NCBI GenBank assembly: GCA_900555715.1
Contig: USMC01000004.1
Coordinates: forward strand, 1 to 64,000
Direction: 5' to 3'
Length of the DNA: 64,000 nucleotides
Source of the DNA: an uncultured Porphyromonadaceae bacterium
Lineage (GTDB): Bacteria; Bacteroidota; Bacteroidia; Bacteroidales; Muribaculaceae
The notes below the pieces were generated by a model. It was not told the DNA's origin, made no database searches, and was given only the letters and a program-made list of their open reading frames with translations. A program made the translations under genes and the position numbers. Positions 44,490-53,139 of the stretch are shown piece after piece (the first letter of the stretch is position 1; the number at the start of each line of letters is the position of its first letter).

Positions 44490-45371
44490 ATGGACCAGCC
44501 ATTATTATTTGATATCCGGAATCTCCGTTGCTCCTACGATAAGGACTATCGCGAGGGAAAGTCGAAGGTCGTTCTCGAAATAGGACACCTCGCCATTCCG
44601 CGCGGCAAGAAAATCTTTATCGTCGGTGAGTCGGGCATCGGCAAAAGTACGATTCTTGAGACGCTCGGCATGATGAACAACACCATCGTGCCCGGCGATA
44701 ACACCCGTTTTGTGTTCTACGACGACAAGGGTACCGAAACCGACCTTCCGTCGCTCTGGAAAGCCCGCGGCGAACGCCGTCTGAGCGATTTCCGCCTGAA
44801 GCACTACAGCTTCATCTTCCAGAGCACCAACCTGATGCGCAACTTCACAGCATACGAGAACATAGCCTTCACGCGCATGCTCCAGGGCTATCCTAAGTTC
44901 CAGTGCTTCCAGCGCACGCGTGCCGCGCTTGAGTCGCTTGGTCTCGACCATGTCGACGAGCATCGCATGGCTCAGGAACTTTCCGGCGGTCAGCAGCAGC
45001 GTCTTGCCTTCGCCCGTGCCATCCTGCCCGATTTCTCCGTGCTCTTCGGTGACGAACCCACGGGCAATCTCGACAGCGAGAACGCGCAGCGTGTGATGCA
45101 CATCCTTTCCGACAAGCTCGACGAACTCGGCGGTGCATCGGCTATTATCGTGAGCCACGACATGCACCTTGCCGTGACTTTCGCCGACCTCATAGTGAAA
45201 ATCCGCAAGGAGATCCGTCCCAAGAAATCCGAGCAGGACGAGGATCTCGCCTACGGCAAGATAGATCCTTCATGCGTCTATGTGCCCGCCGGCGCCGACC
45301 GCGCCGTATGGACTAACGGCGAAGCATCGTTTCCTGCCGATGAATTTGAAAACTTCTTACGTAAAAAATAG
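44490..45371 (+). CDS. ABC transporter ATP-binding protein (LolD/MacB class)
   Basis: Product of 293 residues. Walker A GESGIGKST at 46-54, signature LSGGQQQR at 164-171, Walker B VLFGDEP at 184-190, and a switch His in IIVSHD. The Gln loop reads FIFQSTNLM. An insertion after Walker A (TIVPGDNTRFVFYDDKGTET) and a 60-residue C-terminal extension distinguish it from ordinary LolD and could be contact points for the kinases or FHA proteins. Pairs with the permease gene 5 bases downstream. TagT of the T6SS TagQRST module is the functional analogue I have in mind. Confidence 0.9.
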   Translation: MDQPLLFDIRNLRCSYDKDYREGKSKVVLEIGHLAIPRGKKIFIVGESGIGKSTILETLGMMNNTIVPGDNTRFVFYDDKGTETDLPSLWKARGERRLSDFRLKHYSFIFQSTNLMRNFTAYENIAFTRMLQGYPKFQCFQRTRAALESLGLDHVDEHRMAQELSGGQQQRLAFARAILPDFSVLFGDEPTGNLDSENAQRVMHILSDKLDELGGASAIIVSHDMHLAVTFADLIVKIRKEIRPKKSEQDEDLAYGKIDPSCVYVPAGADRAVWTNGEASFPADEFENFLRKK

Positions 45372-45376
45372 AAGAC

Positions 45377-46945
45377 ATGCTCAGCGAACATTTAAAACTT
45401 CTCATACGTCGCGAAAGCAAGGAAGTCGTCGGTCGCAGCGGGACAAACCTGTGGCTACTCGCCTTAGTGCTCACGGCAATGTTTGTATCCATCGCTTTCA
45501 GCAACGGATCGCTGCAATATCTGTCGTATAAGATGAACGACCCATTCACCAACTGGGTAAGCATTCCTAACATGCGCGCAGGTGATGAATTCGACAGGTT
45601 CCATGCGTCAATTCAGGAGACAGAAGTTCAGGATCACTACGGCTTCGGCGATGTCCAGCTCGACCGTCAGTATTCTCTCTCTTTCGTAGGCGCTGACGAG
45701 CATAGCCATTATCTTCAGAGCCGTTTCTTCGGTAATCTTGACAGCGAACTTATCAAGGCAATCCTCAGCGAGGACAATGTTGTCGGCGGTGCTGCCATTG
45801 ACTACAATAAACTGTACAGTTCCACTGTCGGTTTCATCATCACGGAAGATGTTCTTAATAAGCTAAGCTACAAGGCAGACAGCATCCCCGCCTATGTCAG
45901 CTACTATTCATACAGCCCGAATGCCGATACTCTCGGCGTGAAGCTTATCGAAAACAAGTTTGCCGAAGCTCCTATGCCGGTACTCGGTGTAGTAAAGCGC
46001 TTGCCCAACAATATGGATATGGTAGCCGCGCGCTATTTCATCGAGCAGTACTACAATAACGATCCGTATACTTTCGACCTCAACAACCTCGATTATCAGC
46101 GCTCGCTGATATTCTTCGCGGACGCCGGTGTTAGCAAGGACGACCTTCTCGCTGCCGCCCGTGAGGTGGTGCCCGATTCTCTCAAAGACGCCATATCGGT
46201 CTATCCCAATCCGGATAACGCCTATCCGCACCTCGAAAGCTGGAAACCGGGCGAAATCTTCACTTTCGGCATCGAAGGTGTCAATCTTCTCCCCACACAG
46301 CTTATCCAGGACATCGCCGCAGGTATTGAGAAGCATTTCGAGGGCAAGAACGACGTCACACGCCTGTTCGACTACAAGGGTTCCGACCATTCCCTGCCAA
46401 GCGACGACTTTATATCTGTCAACTTCAGCACTCTCGACTCTATCCGAGCCTTCGAGAAGTATGCGAAGGATAATTTCAACGTGCGCATAGAGATGTCGCA
46501 GGTCAATGCCAAGGAGAACTTCAACGCCGTTTCCGTGATGGCAAACATTCTCTCGTGGGCTATGATTGTTTTCTCGATGGTTTGCATCGTTATGTTTATC
46601 ATCAACATGCTTCAGAGCTATTTCCAGAAGGTAAAGCGCAATATAGGCACATTCAAGGCCTTCGGCATCAGCTCAGGTTCGCTCGTGGCGGTCTATTCGC
46701 TCATCATAGTGTGCATCGTCACCGCCGCCATTGTGATAGCCCTTGCCGTGGCATGGCTCACTCAGGAGCTTCTGCCTCTTCTCGGCGTGATGAAGGACGG
46801 TACGTTCAACTATCTGTCGCTGTGGAGCATGAAGACCGTATGGTCCATAGTAATCGTAATTGTCGCAACGCTTGTGACAGTACGCCTCGTTATGGGACGT
46901 CTTCTCCACCGCACTCCCGGCGACCTCATCTACGACCGCAACTGA
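45377..46945 (+). CDS. FtsX-like ABC permease with large periplasmic domain
   Basis: Product of 522 residues: one span near 30-50 (LALVLTAMFVSIAFS), a periplasmic domain of about 340 residues, then three spans from about 393. The conserved FtsX loop is KVKRNIGTFKAFGISSG. MacB/TagS-like architecture implies mechanotransmission rather than transport of a small molecule. The upstream ATPase gene is its certain partner; the TssR-like and unknown secreted proteins may bind its periplasmic domain. Confidence 0.87.
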   Translation: MLSEHLKLLIRRESKEVVGRSGTNLWLLALVLTAMFVSIAFSNGSLQYLSYKMNDPFTNWVSIPNMRAGDEFDRFHASIQETEVQDHYGFGDVQLDRQYSLSFVGADEHSHYLQSRFFGNLDSELIKAILSEDNVVGGAAIDYNKLYSSTVGFIITEDVLNKLSYKADSIPAYVSYYSYSPNADTLGVKLIENKFAEAPMPVLGVVKRLPNNMDMVAARYFIEQYYNNDPYTFDLNNLDYQRSLIFFADAGVSKDDLLAAAREVVPDSLKDAISVYPNPDNAYPHLESWKPGEIFTFGIEGVNLLPTQLIQDIAAGIEKHFEGKNDVTRLFDYKGSDHSLPSDDFISVNFSTLDSIRAFEKYAKDNFNVRIEMSQVNAKENFNAVSVMANILSWAMIVFSMVCIVMFIINMLQSYFQKVKRNIGTFKAFGISSGSLVAVYSLIIVCIVTAAIVIALAVAWLTQELLPLLGVMKDGTFNYLSLWSMKTVWSIVIVIVATLVTVRLVMGRLLHRTPGDLIYDRN

Positions 46946-46958
46946 TATCTCTCCCGCC

Positions 46959-47921
46959 ATGCCTACACCTTACAGAATCCCCGTCCCGCAGATGAACGAC
47001 AACATTGCCGTCTATGGCAACCGCGTCTATCTCAACGGCGGCATGAAGCGCTACTACGTCTACGACGCCATGAAGGGCGTCATCGGGCGTGGAGGCATGG
47101 GCGAGGTATACCATGGCTACGACTGCCGCACCGGTGAGCCTGTGGCGATAAAGAAACTCTATACACGCTATTGCAACGTGCCGTCGTTCAGGCAGAAAGC
47201 CCGTCAGGAGTCGAATCTTGTGTTCAGCCATAAGAATATTGTCGAAATGCTGGGCTACTGCGAGTTTCGCGACGGTCGAGGACCTATATTTGTCATTTCG
47301 AGCTATGTGCCCGGCGACAACGCCGATACATATATCGAAAAGCAGGGCAGTGTGTTTCTTGGTCCGGACCGCGCAGAGAAGATTATCAGGCTTCTTATGC
47401 CGATTCTCGACGCGCTGGAGTTTCTGCACCGTCAGAGAATCTACCATCTCGACATCAAACCGACGAACATTATGATAGACCGTTTCAGCACGGCGCGTCT
47501 GATGGACCTCGGACTTGCCAACACCACGATGGCAACAGCCGGCTTCGGCGAGAATGAATTCGGAGTGCTCGGCACGCCGCGTTTTGCAGCTCCAGAGCAG
47601 TTCAACATCCCCGGTCACCCGTCGAAAGTCGATGCCACGTCCGACCTCTACGAGTTTGCCGTGACGCTCTATGAGCTCATCACAACACGCAATCCCTTCG
47701 AGGGCGACAACTTCCGCGATACGGCAGACAGGCATTTCCACGGCTATCTCAGTGCCGACGACGCCATTCCAGACGCCGTTCTCACCGTTCTGCAGAAAGC
47801 CACCGAAGTGCAGCAGAACCGCCGCTATCCCACTGCCGCAGCTTTGCGGAGCGCACTTGCCGAGGCGCTTGTTCCCAAGAAGAAAAAATGGAATCCACTG
47901 AGTTTTCTAAATAAGATTTAA
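46959..47921 (+). CDS. Cytoplasmic Ser/Thr protein kinase
   Basis: Product of 320 residues with no membrane span. Kinase domain at about 38-310: GRGGMGEV (43-50), Lys65 in VAIK, Glu84, HLDIKPTN (163-170), DLG at 183-185, APE at 211-213. HRD is HLD and DFG is DLG, both milder variations, and the key Lys167 and Asn170 are present, so activity is expected. Follows the permease by 13 bases and is followed by the PP2C phosphatase gene, giving a kinase-phosphatase pair. Confidence 0.9.
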   Translation: MPTPYRIPVPQMNDNIAVYGNRVYLNGGMKRYYVYDAMKGVIGRGGMGEVYHGYDCRTGEPVAIKKLYTRYCNVPSFRQKARQESNLVFSHKNIVEMLGYCEFRDGRGPIFVISSYVPGDNADTYIEKQGSVFLGPDRAEKIIRLLMPILDALEFLHRQRIYHLDIKPTNIMIDRFSTARLMDLGLANTTMATAGFGENEFGVLGTPRFAAPEQFNIPGHPSKVDATSDLYEFAVTLYELITTRNPFEGDNFRDTADRHFHGYLSADDAIPDAVLTVLQKATEVQQNRRYPTAAALRSALAEALVPKKKKWNPLSFLNKI

Positions 47922-47941
47922 AACACATCATTATACAGTAA

Positions 47942-49477
47942 ATGAGTACAATCACCACAGAACTGCCTTTCAAAGGCGTGATGACGTCATTCATCGGAGG
48001 ACGTGCTGAAAATCAGGACACCTGCGGTTCTACCGAGACCTCCCGTGGTCTGCTCGTCGTAGTATGCGATGGCATGGGCGGCGGACCGGCAGGAAAGACT
48101 GCGTCGTCGCTGGCAGTAGCCACTATATTTGCATATTTCCAGAACGCCGATGCACTCAGCGAAGAAGAAAAGACGGCAGATGACGCCACATTCCTCCGCA
48201 CCGCCGTCTGCAAGGCTAACAAGGCGTTGCGCGACAAGATTGCAGAGGTGCCCGCCTGCGACGGCATGGGAACGACTGTTGTCGCCGTTCTGCTCAAAGA
48301 CGGAAAAGCGACGATAGCCCATGTTGGCGACAGCCGTGTCTACCAGCTGCGGAAGCGTAAGTTCGTTTTCCGGACCGCCGACCACTCGCTCGTGGCTGAA
48401 ATGGTGCGCAGCGGCAAACTCAATGAGGAGCAGGCACGCACGTCGGCGAATTCAAACATTATCACGCGCGCGCTCGGAGTCAAAGACGAGGTTGAAGTCG
48501 ATATCGACAGCGAGAACTATCAGAAAGGCGACCGTTTTGTGCTCTGTACTGACGGTGTGTGGGGTTCTATGCCGCAGAATGATCTTGTCAAGATGTTCAC
48601 CGAGGACAAATCTATCGACACTACCGTTTCCAAGGTCAACTCGGCTGTAGAGAATGCCGGCAGGGACAAAGGCGGCAAGCACGACAACTATACGCAGATC
48701 ATTGTCGACTGCCTCGGTGAGACACCGGCGGGAGCTGATGGTGAAGCTGAAAAACCGGAAACTCCCACCGACGCCCGCAAGCAGAGAATGAAGCGATTGA
48801 TTTTCGTCTTTGCCCTTCTTGCAGTAGTCATTGCCTGGGGTGCGTTCTATTTCGCTCATAATCCCATTGGTGGAAACGACGAAAAAACCGAAACCTCCGC
48901 GCCGAAAGACTCTTCCGATAACAAAGAAAAAGTTACTACCGAAGAGGATAGTAAAAAGGTTGAGGGCACTCAGGACGTGAAGGAGGAAGTGAAAAAAGAG
49001 GAAAGCACTCCCGAGACTAAAGTGGTTGGTAATGATGTCGCCGCCACTCAGGCAGCTAAGCCTGAATCGCCGGAGGCAACTGCCGCTCAAACGTCAAAAT
49101 CAGAAGACGGCAAGGCAGAGGTGGCTAACCCAACACCGAAGGAATCAACCGACACTGCCACCACTGTGCTTGGAAAATTAAATGGCGTAGTTGAAAATCT
49201 TAATAATTTATCTTCTGAATTCGGAAATGGTAAGTCTGTCGAGGAAATGAAACATCAGATAGACGAGGTGAAAGGAAGTCTTGAATCATTGAGGACGGGT
49301 TATTGGAACTTCTTCGAGGAAGGTGAAAGGATGCTTCTTTTTACCAAAAGTAAAGAAAGATACGGAGCGCTTCAGGCAATGTCGGATAAGAACCTTAATA
49401 AGGGCGGCGCTATCGAAATTATCCTTAAGGAAGTCAACGACGCCATAAAGTCAATAAAAGAAAGAAAAAATAAATAA
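47942..49477 (+). CDS. Membrane-anchored PP2C Ser/Thr phosphatase
   Basis: Product of 511 residues. A PP2C domain at about 10-258 has all metal-binding motifs: RAENQD (21-26), VCDGMGG (41-47), HVGDSRVY (127-134), TDGVWG (203-208) and HDNYTQIIV (248-256). One membrane span at about 285-305 follows. The C-terminal 200 residues, likely periplasmic, are a Glu/Lys/Ser/Thr-rich linker and then a helical part (LNGVVENLNNLSSEFGNG). A phosphatase with an extracytoplasmic tail could sense envelope state. It would oppose the two kinases. Confidence 0.9.
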   Translation: MSTITTELPFKGVMTSFIGGRAENQDTCGSTETSRGLLVVVCDGMGGGPAGKTASSLAVATIFAYFQNADALSEEEKTADDATFLRTAVCKANKALRDKIAEVPACDGMGTTVVAVLLKDGKATIAHVGDSRVYQLRKRKFVFRTADHSLVAEMVRSGKLNEEQARTSANSNIITRALGVKDEVEVDIDSENYQKGDRFVLCTDGVWGSMPQNDLVKMFTEDKSIDTTVSKVNSAVENAGRDKGGKHDNYTQIIVDCLGETPAGADGEAEKPETPTDARKQRMKRLIFVFALLAVVIAWGAFYFAHNPIGGNDEKTETSAPKDSSDNKEKVTTEEDSKKVEGTQDVKEEVKKEESTPETKVVGNDVAATQAAKPESPEATAAQTSKSEDGKAEVANPTPKESTDTATTVLGKLNGVVENLNNLSSEFGNGKSVEEMKHQIDEVKGSLESLRTGYWNFFEEGERMLLFTKSKERYGALQAMSDKNLNKGGAIEIILKEVNDAIKSIKERKNK

Positions 49478-49485
49478 TAATACCA

Positions 49486-50181
49486 ATGAAAAGAATCACA
49501 ATCGGGCGTAGCGAGAACTGTACGATCTGCTACGATGCTAACGTTATCAGCCGCAACCATGCCCTGATCAACATATACCCCTCCGGCAAGTACGAAATTG
49601 TGAATATGGGCACCAACGGAACGCGTGTCAACGGCAACCGTGTAGCCAACGGGCAGCGTTATCCGCTCAAGCGCGGCGATACGGTCGTTTTTGCAGACCA
49701 GTGCCATCTCGACTGGGATCTTGTTCCCGATCCGATGAAGCCCTGGCGCATCACCGGATATGTCGTTGCAGGCGCTATTGTTCTTGGTCTTCTTGGGTTC
49801 GGAGCAAAATGGGCTGTTGATAAATACTCGCCAAGCATCAGCTCTGACGAGACTATAGAGGCGCCGGCTCCAGCTACCCAATCTGACAAGAGCGAAGAAA
49901 ATAAGGAGTCAGAAGATAAAGAAAAGCAGGAGAATCCTGAAAAGACTCAGGAAAATGAAGGGTCTGACGAAAAAGCCTCGCCTTGGCGTCTGCTGGGGAA
50001 AGACCGTCAGGATAAATCCGACAAAGATAAGACTGAGGATAAATCCGACAAGAACAAATCCGACAAGAATAAGTCCGGCAAAGATAAGTCCGACAAAAAC
50101 AAGGACAATAATAAAAATAAAAACGACAAGAAGTCCAACGACAAAAAGGCTGAGACCGAAGAGAATACAGACTTCCGTTAA
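49486..50181 (+). CDS. FHA-domain membrane protein with charged low-complexity tail
   Basis: Product of 231 residues. The FHA domain spans about 1-80 with IGRSENC (GRS), ISRNHA (21-26, SxxH) and GTNGTRVNGN. One membrane span is at about 89-110. The remaining 120 residues are almost only Lys, Asp, Ser, Glu and Asn in short DKxKS-type repeats (about 165-220), likely periplasmic and disordered. It begins 8 bases after the phosphatase gene. The tail could bind peptidoglycan, nucleic acid or a partner. Confidence 0.85.
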   Translation: MKRITIGRSENCTICYDANVISRNHALINIYPSGKYEIVNMGTNGTRVNGNRVANGQRYPLKRGDTVVFADQCHLDWDLVPDPMKPWRITGYVVAGAIVLGLLGFGAKWAVDKYSPSISSDETIEAPAPATQSDKSEENKESEDKEKQENPEKTQENEGSDEKASPWRLLGKDRQDKSDKDKTEDKSDKNKSDKNKSGKDKSDKNKDNNKNKNDKKSNDKKAETEENTDFR

Positions 50182-50223
50182 TTTAATGATTATTCATATT
50201 ATAAACCAATAAATATCAAAGCA

Positions 50224-51783
50224 ATGAGACTTTACAAAGTAGGCAGTTCTCCATCCTGCGACATTGTCGTCAACAATGAGTATGTGAGCACACATCATGC
50301 CGACATCACCGTTCTCGACAGCGGCGAGGTCCTCATCGAAGATAAAGGCAGCCGCAACGGCACCTTCATCGGAGTCAACAAAAAGCGTCTTGAGCCCGGA
50401 CAGGAATATCCCATCACCCGCGGCGAACGCGTCATGCTCGGCAACGAGCCCCTGCGCTGGGACAAGATTCCCGGCCCGACAATGCACCCCAAGGCAAAAC
50501 GCGTCGTAAACATCGGTTCAAGTCAGCGCAACGACATTGTCATTCCCGGTAATGCCGTGAGTCGCTATCATGCAGTTCTCGTCATCGACAAAGACAATAA
50601 AGCCACTATCACTGACAACAAGAGCACCAACGGCACAAAAGTGAACGGTCAGAAGATCATGGCAGGTCGTCCTACCCCTATCAAGCGCGGCGACAATGTT
50701 ATCGTAGGCGAGGAAGACATCACATCGCGCCTTGAAGAATACCTTCCCAATAATAACGGAGGCAAGATCGCTCTCAGAATTGCTGCTGCAATTCTCGTAC
50801 TTGCTGTTATCGGTGGTGGAGTATGGTGGGCAATGAACAATTTATTCTCCAAACAGGTTAATGAATCCGCTATTGTGATGGTTCGCAATGTATATCATTA
50901 CAATATCGAACCGAAGGATAATCCTTATAAACTGCCGCTCCACCTCGAATCGGATAAATATGCCATCACAGGCACCGGCTTTTTCATTGATGAAGAAGGT
51001 CGTATCGGTACAGCCCGCCACGTCGCAATGCCATGGCTTGAAGAATATCAGGAAGCAAACGCCTGGACACAGCTCAAGATTAAGGATGAACTCGAACAGG
51101 CATGGAATGACATGATGAACGACATTCCCACTTCTCTCACTTATGAAGAATACGAAAGTCTCAGCGGTACTACAAACGCTTTCTGGAAAGCTGTTAAATC
51201 GCAGGGCGGTGATTATCGTGGTGTCAACACAATCCTGAGACAACTTCATCAGACCACTCCTGAGGTCACTGGTGAATCGGATATTATTTCAATCGCATAT
51301 CCCAACCGCCACTATACCACATTCGACGAGTTCTCCAACGCTGTGTTTGTTGCAGAATCCGGCACAAAGGACAAAGACGTTGCAATTATTCAGCTCAACA
51401 CCAAGGAAACTCCCGACAAGGTGATGAAAGGCGGAATCTTTGATATCGCTAATTTCCACCTTACCAAGCCGGAGATTCAGAAAGATGTTCTCCAGTTCAC
51501 AGGTTTCCCCGAAGGTCTTGCCCGCACATTCGACGAGCACTTCAAATCGAGCACCAATGTGCCCACAACCTATCAGGGCAAGGTTAGTCGTAATGTCGAT
51601 CCTTTCTGCTTTGAGATTCAGGCCAACACTACCGGTGGCGCCAGCGGTTCGCCCGTCTATATGGGCGGTAAGCTCTACGGCGTTGTATCTACCGTCTACA
51701 AACGCGGCGACGGTACCGGCATCGTTCCTGCCAAGTGGCTCAAAGAGCTCTACGACAATTCGGTAATGCCTTATCGCGAATAA
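50224..51783 (+). CDS. Double-FHA, single-TM, trypsin-like protease fusion
   Basis: Product of 519 residues. Two FHA domains (about 1-80, with VSTHHA and GSRNGTFIG; about 93-165, with VSRYHA and KSTNGTKVNG) are followed by a membrane span at about 183-203 and then an S1/trypsin-like domain. Its catalytic triad is visible: His266 in TARHV, Asp385 in KDVAII, Ser474 in GGASGSP. FHA inside and protease outside makes a natural device to couple Thr phosphorylation to periplasmic proteolysis. It starts 42 bases after the previous FHA gene. HtrA-like PDZ domains are absent. Confidence 0.87.
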   Translation: MRLYKVGSSPSCDIVVNNEYVSTHHADITVLDSGEVLIEDKGSRNGTFIGVNKKRLEPGQEYPITRGERVMLGNEPLRWDKIPGPTMHPKAKRVVNIGSSQRNDIVIPGNAVSRYHAVLVIDKDNKATITDNKSTNGTKVNGQKIMAGRPTPIKRGDNVIVGEEDITSRLEEYLPNNNGGKIALRIAAAILVLAVIGGGVWWAMNNLFSKQVNESAIVMVRNVYHYNIEPKDNPYKLPLHLESDKYAITGTGFFIDEEGRIGTARHVAMPWLEEYQEANAWTQLKIKDELEQAWNDMMNDIPTSLTYEEYESLSGTTNAFWKAVKSQGGDYRGVNTILRQLHQTTPEVTGESDIISIAYPNRHYTTFDEFSNAVFVAESGTKDKDVAIIQLNTKETPDKVMKGGIFDIANFHLTKPEIQKDVLQFTGFPEGLARTFDEHFKSSTNVPTTYQGKVSRNVDPFCFEIQANTTGGASGSPVYMGGKLYGVVSTVYKRGDGTGIVPAKWLKELYDNSVMPYRE

Positions 51784-51784
51784 T

Positions 51785-53077
51785 ATGAAAAAACTGCTTT
51801 TAGCAGCCATCGCAGCATCCGCTGTCCTGCCCTGCATGGGGCAGGCTACGCTGGTGCTGAAAAACGGCTCCAGGATCTACGGCAATGTCTCTAACGACGA
51901 TTTCGCAAACAGCGTGGTGACTTTTTCCGCCGATTCCGCCGTCGTTGTTGACACGATGAGCTATTCTGCTCCGGTGGTGCGTGCTCTGTCGTCGCTCAAC
52001 GACGCCTGGCAGAACTGGTTTGCCGGCAATGCGCGCAGGGTGTTTACTCACAACAATGCCCCGAGCGCTTACATCGGCAAGGTGAGCTGTATGCAGGACG
52101 AGAACCGCCCGTTCAACGGTGAGGCTGTTATCCTTGAGAACGGCAATGGCAAAGTGAAGTTTTTCGTCACAGGACTGTATACCACGGAAGTCAATAAGCG
52201 TCTTATCGATCATTTCGAATATGCCGAGCGCGACCCGCTGGCTCTCACCGGCGTTATTGATGAGGTTGTTACAGTCGACAACGAAGTTATCACCGGTCAG
52301 ATAGTGGCAAAGTATACCGCCGGTATCGTTGTACGCACAGAAAACGGTGTCGACAATTTCATACCCTTCGAGAATGTGATGCTTACGCGCATTGTTCCTT
52401 TCAATGTCAATTATCCTCTCAAAGACCAGGTGCGCTATCATTCGCGCCTGAACTATAAGAACGGAAAGACAAACAACGAAGTTACAGGCATCATTCAGGA
52501 GGTTGTATACAAGCCCAAGAACGGTGCTAAACCGTATTACACGGTTCTCAATGCCGACGGAACGTCGTCCACCGACTATAACTTCGAAGATGTCGATGGC
52601 ATTAAGAGCGTGCGCAACAGTTCCTTTGTCGACAAGCGTGATGTTGTCATTAAAAAAGATGAAGTGCTTGTCGCAGGGAAGCCCGGAAAGAAGGTAACTC
52701 TCAAAGAGGGCAGCGACCGCTATGTGCTTCCCGATTCTGTCGAGTTTGTTGAGATTAAATTCAGCGACCTCAAGGATGCGCGTGTGCCTGTACACTACAA
52801 GAACACTCCCGATAATAATGAATTCTTCTTTGTTGAGCTGACTGTTCCTGTCGTGGAGAAGAAGAAGCCGGGTCTTTTCGGTGCTCCTAAGGTCACAGAA
52901 CCCGAAGCTCCGTATGTGACATTTGCCAAGCTTCTCCGTGGCGGTTTCCGTGCCGAAGATCGTTTCGTAAGCCCCGCAAACAATATTTCGGTGCAGTACG
53001 GACCTCTCAAGAAAGGCGGTCGCTATGTTCTTATCCGCAAGAGCGACCTCACGGCATATCCGATCGTTGTAAAGTAA
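51785..53077 (+). CDS. Secreted protein of unknown function, end of island
   Basis: Product of 430 residues with a signal peptide (about 1-20, PCMGQA). The mature part is rich in short beta stretches and repeats of an IxGxV theme (KNGSRIYGNVSNDD, LTGVIDEVVTVDNEVITGQI, VTGIIQEVVYKPKNG), suggesting tandem small beta-barrel or SH3-like units. No catalytic motif recognised. It begins one base after the protease stop and is followed by a strong terminator, so it closes the island. Confidence 0.7.
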   Translation: MKKLLLAAIAASAVLPCMGQATLVLKNGSRIYGNVSNDDFANSVVTFSADSAVVVDTMSYSAPVVRALSSLNDAWQNWFAGNARRVFTHNNAPSAYIGKVSCMQDENRPFNGEAVILENGNGKVKFFVTGLYTTEVNKRLIDHFEYAERDPLALTGVIDEVVTVDNEVITGQIVAKYTAGIVVRTENGVDNFIPFENVMLTRIVPFNVNYPLKDQVRYHSRLNYKNGKTNNEVTGIIQEVVYKPKNGAKPYYTVLNADGTSSTDYNFEDVDGIKSVRNSSFVDKRDVVIKKDEVLVAGKPGKKVTLKEGSDRYVLPDSVEFVEIKFSDLKDARVPVHYKNTPDNNEFFFVELTVPVVEKKKPGLFGAPKVTEPEAPYVTFAKLLRGGFRAEDRFVSPANNISVQYGPLKKGGRYVLIRKSDLTAYPIVVK

Positions 53078-53102
53078 GAAACTTCTGAAAAACTCTCATA
53101 AC

Positions 53103-53135
53103 AAAGCGCGTAGCCACTCCGGCTATGCGCTTTTT
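53103..53135. terminator. Bidirectional terminator between island and histidine kinase
   Basis: A 13-bp stem (53103-53115 with 53121-53133, one mismatch) has T-rich runs on both strands. It lies between convergent genes and can serve both. Confidence 0.8.
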
Positions 53136-53139
53136 CTGT

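Noticed and set aside
49990..50170. Short tandem repeats that could suggest a CRISPR array or DNA satellite
   Set aside because: The repeats are codon-level (Lys-Asp-Ser) inside an intact reading frame, without unique spacers.
33452..53077. A full type VI secretion locus
   Set aside because: No TssB/C sheath, TssH ATPase, Hcp, VgrG or baseplate gene is visible; only regulatory-type components and one TssR-like protein.
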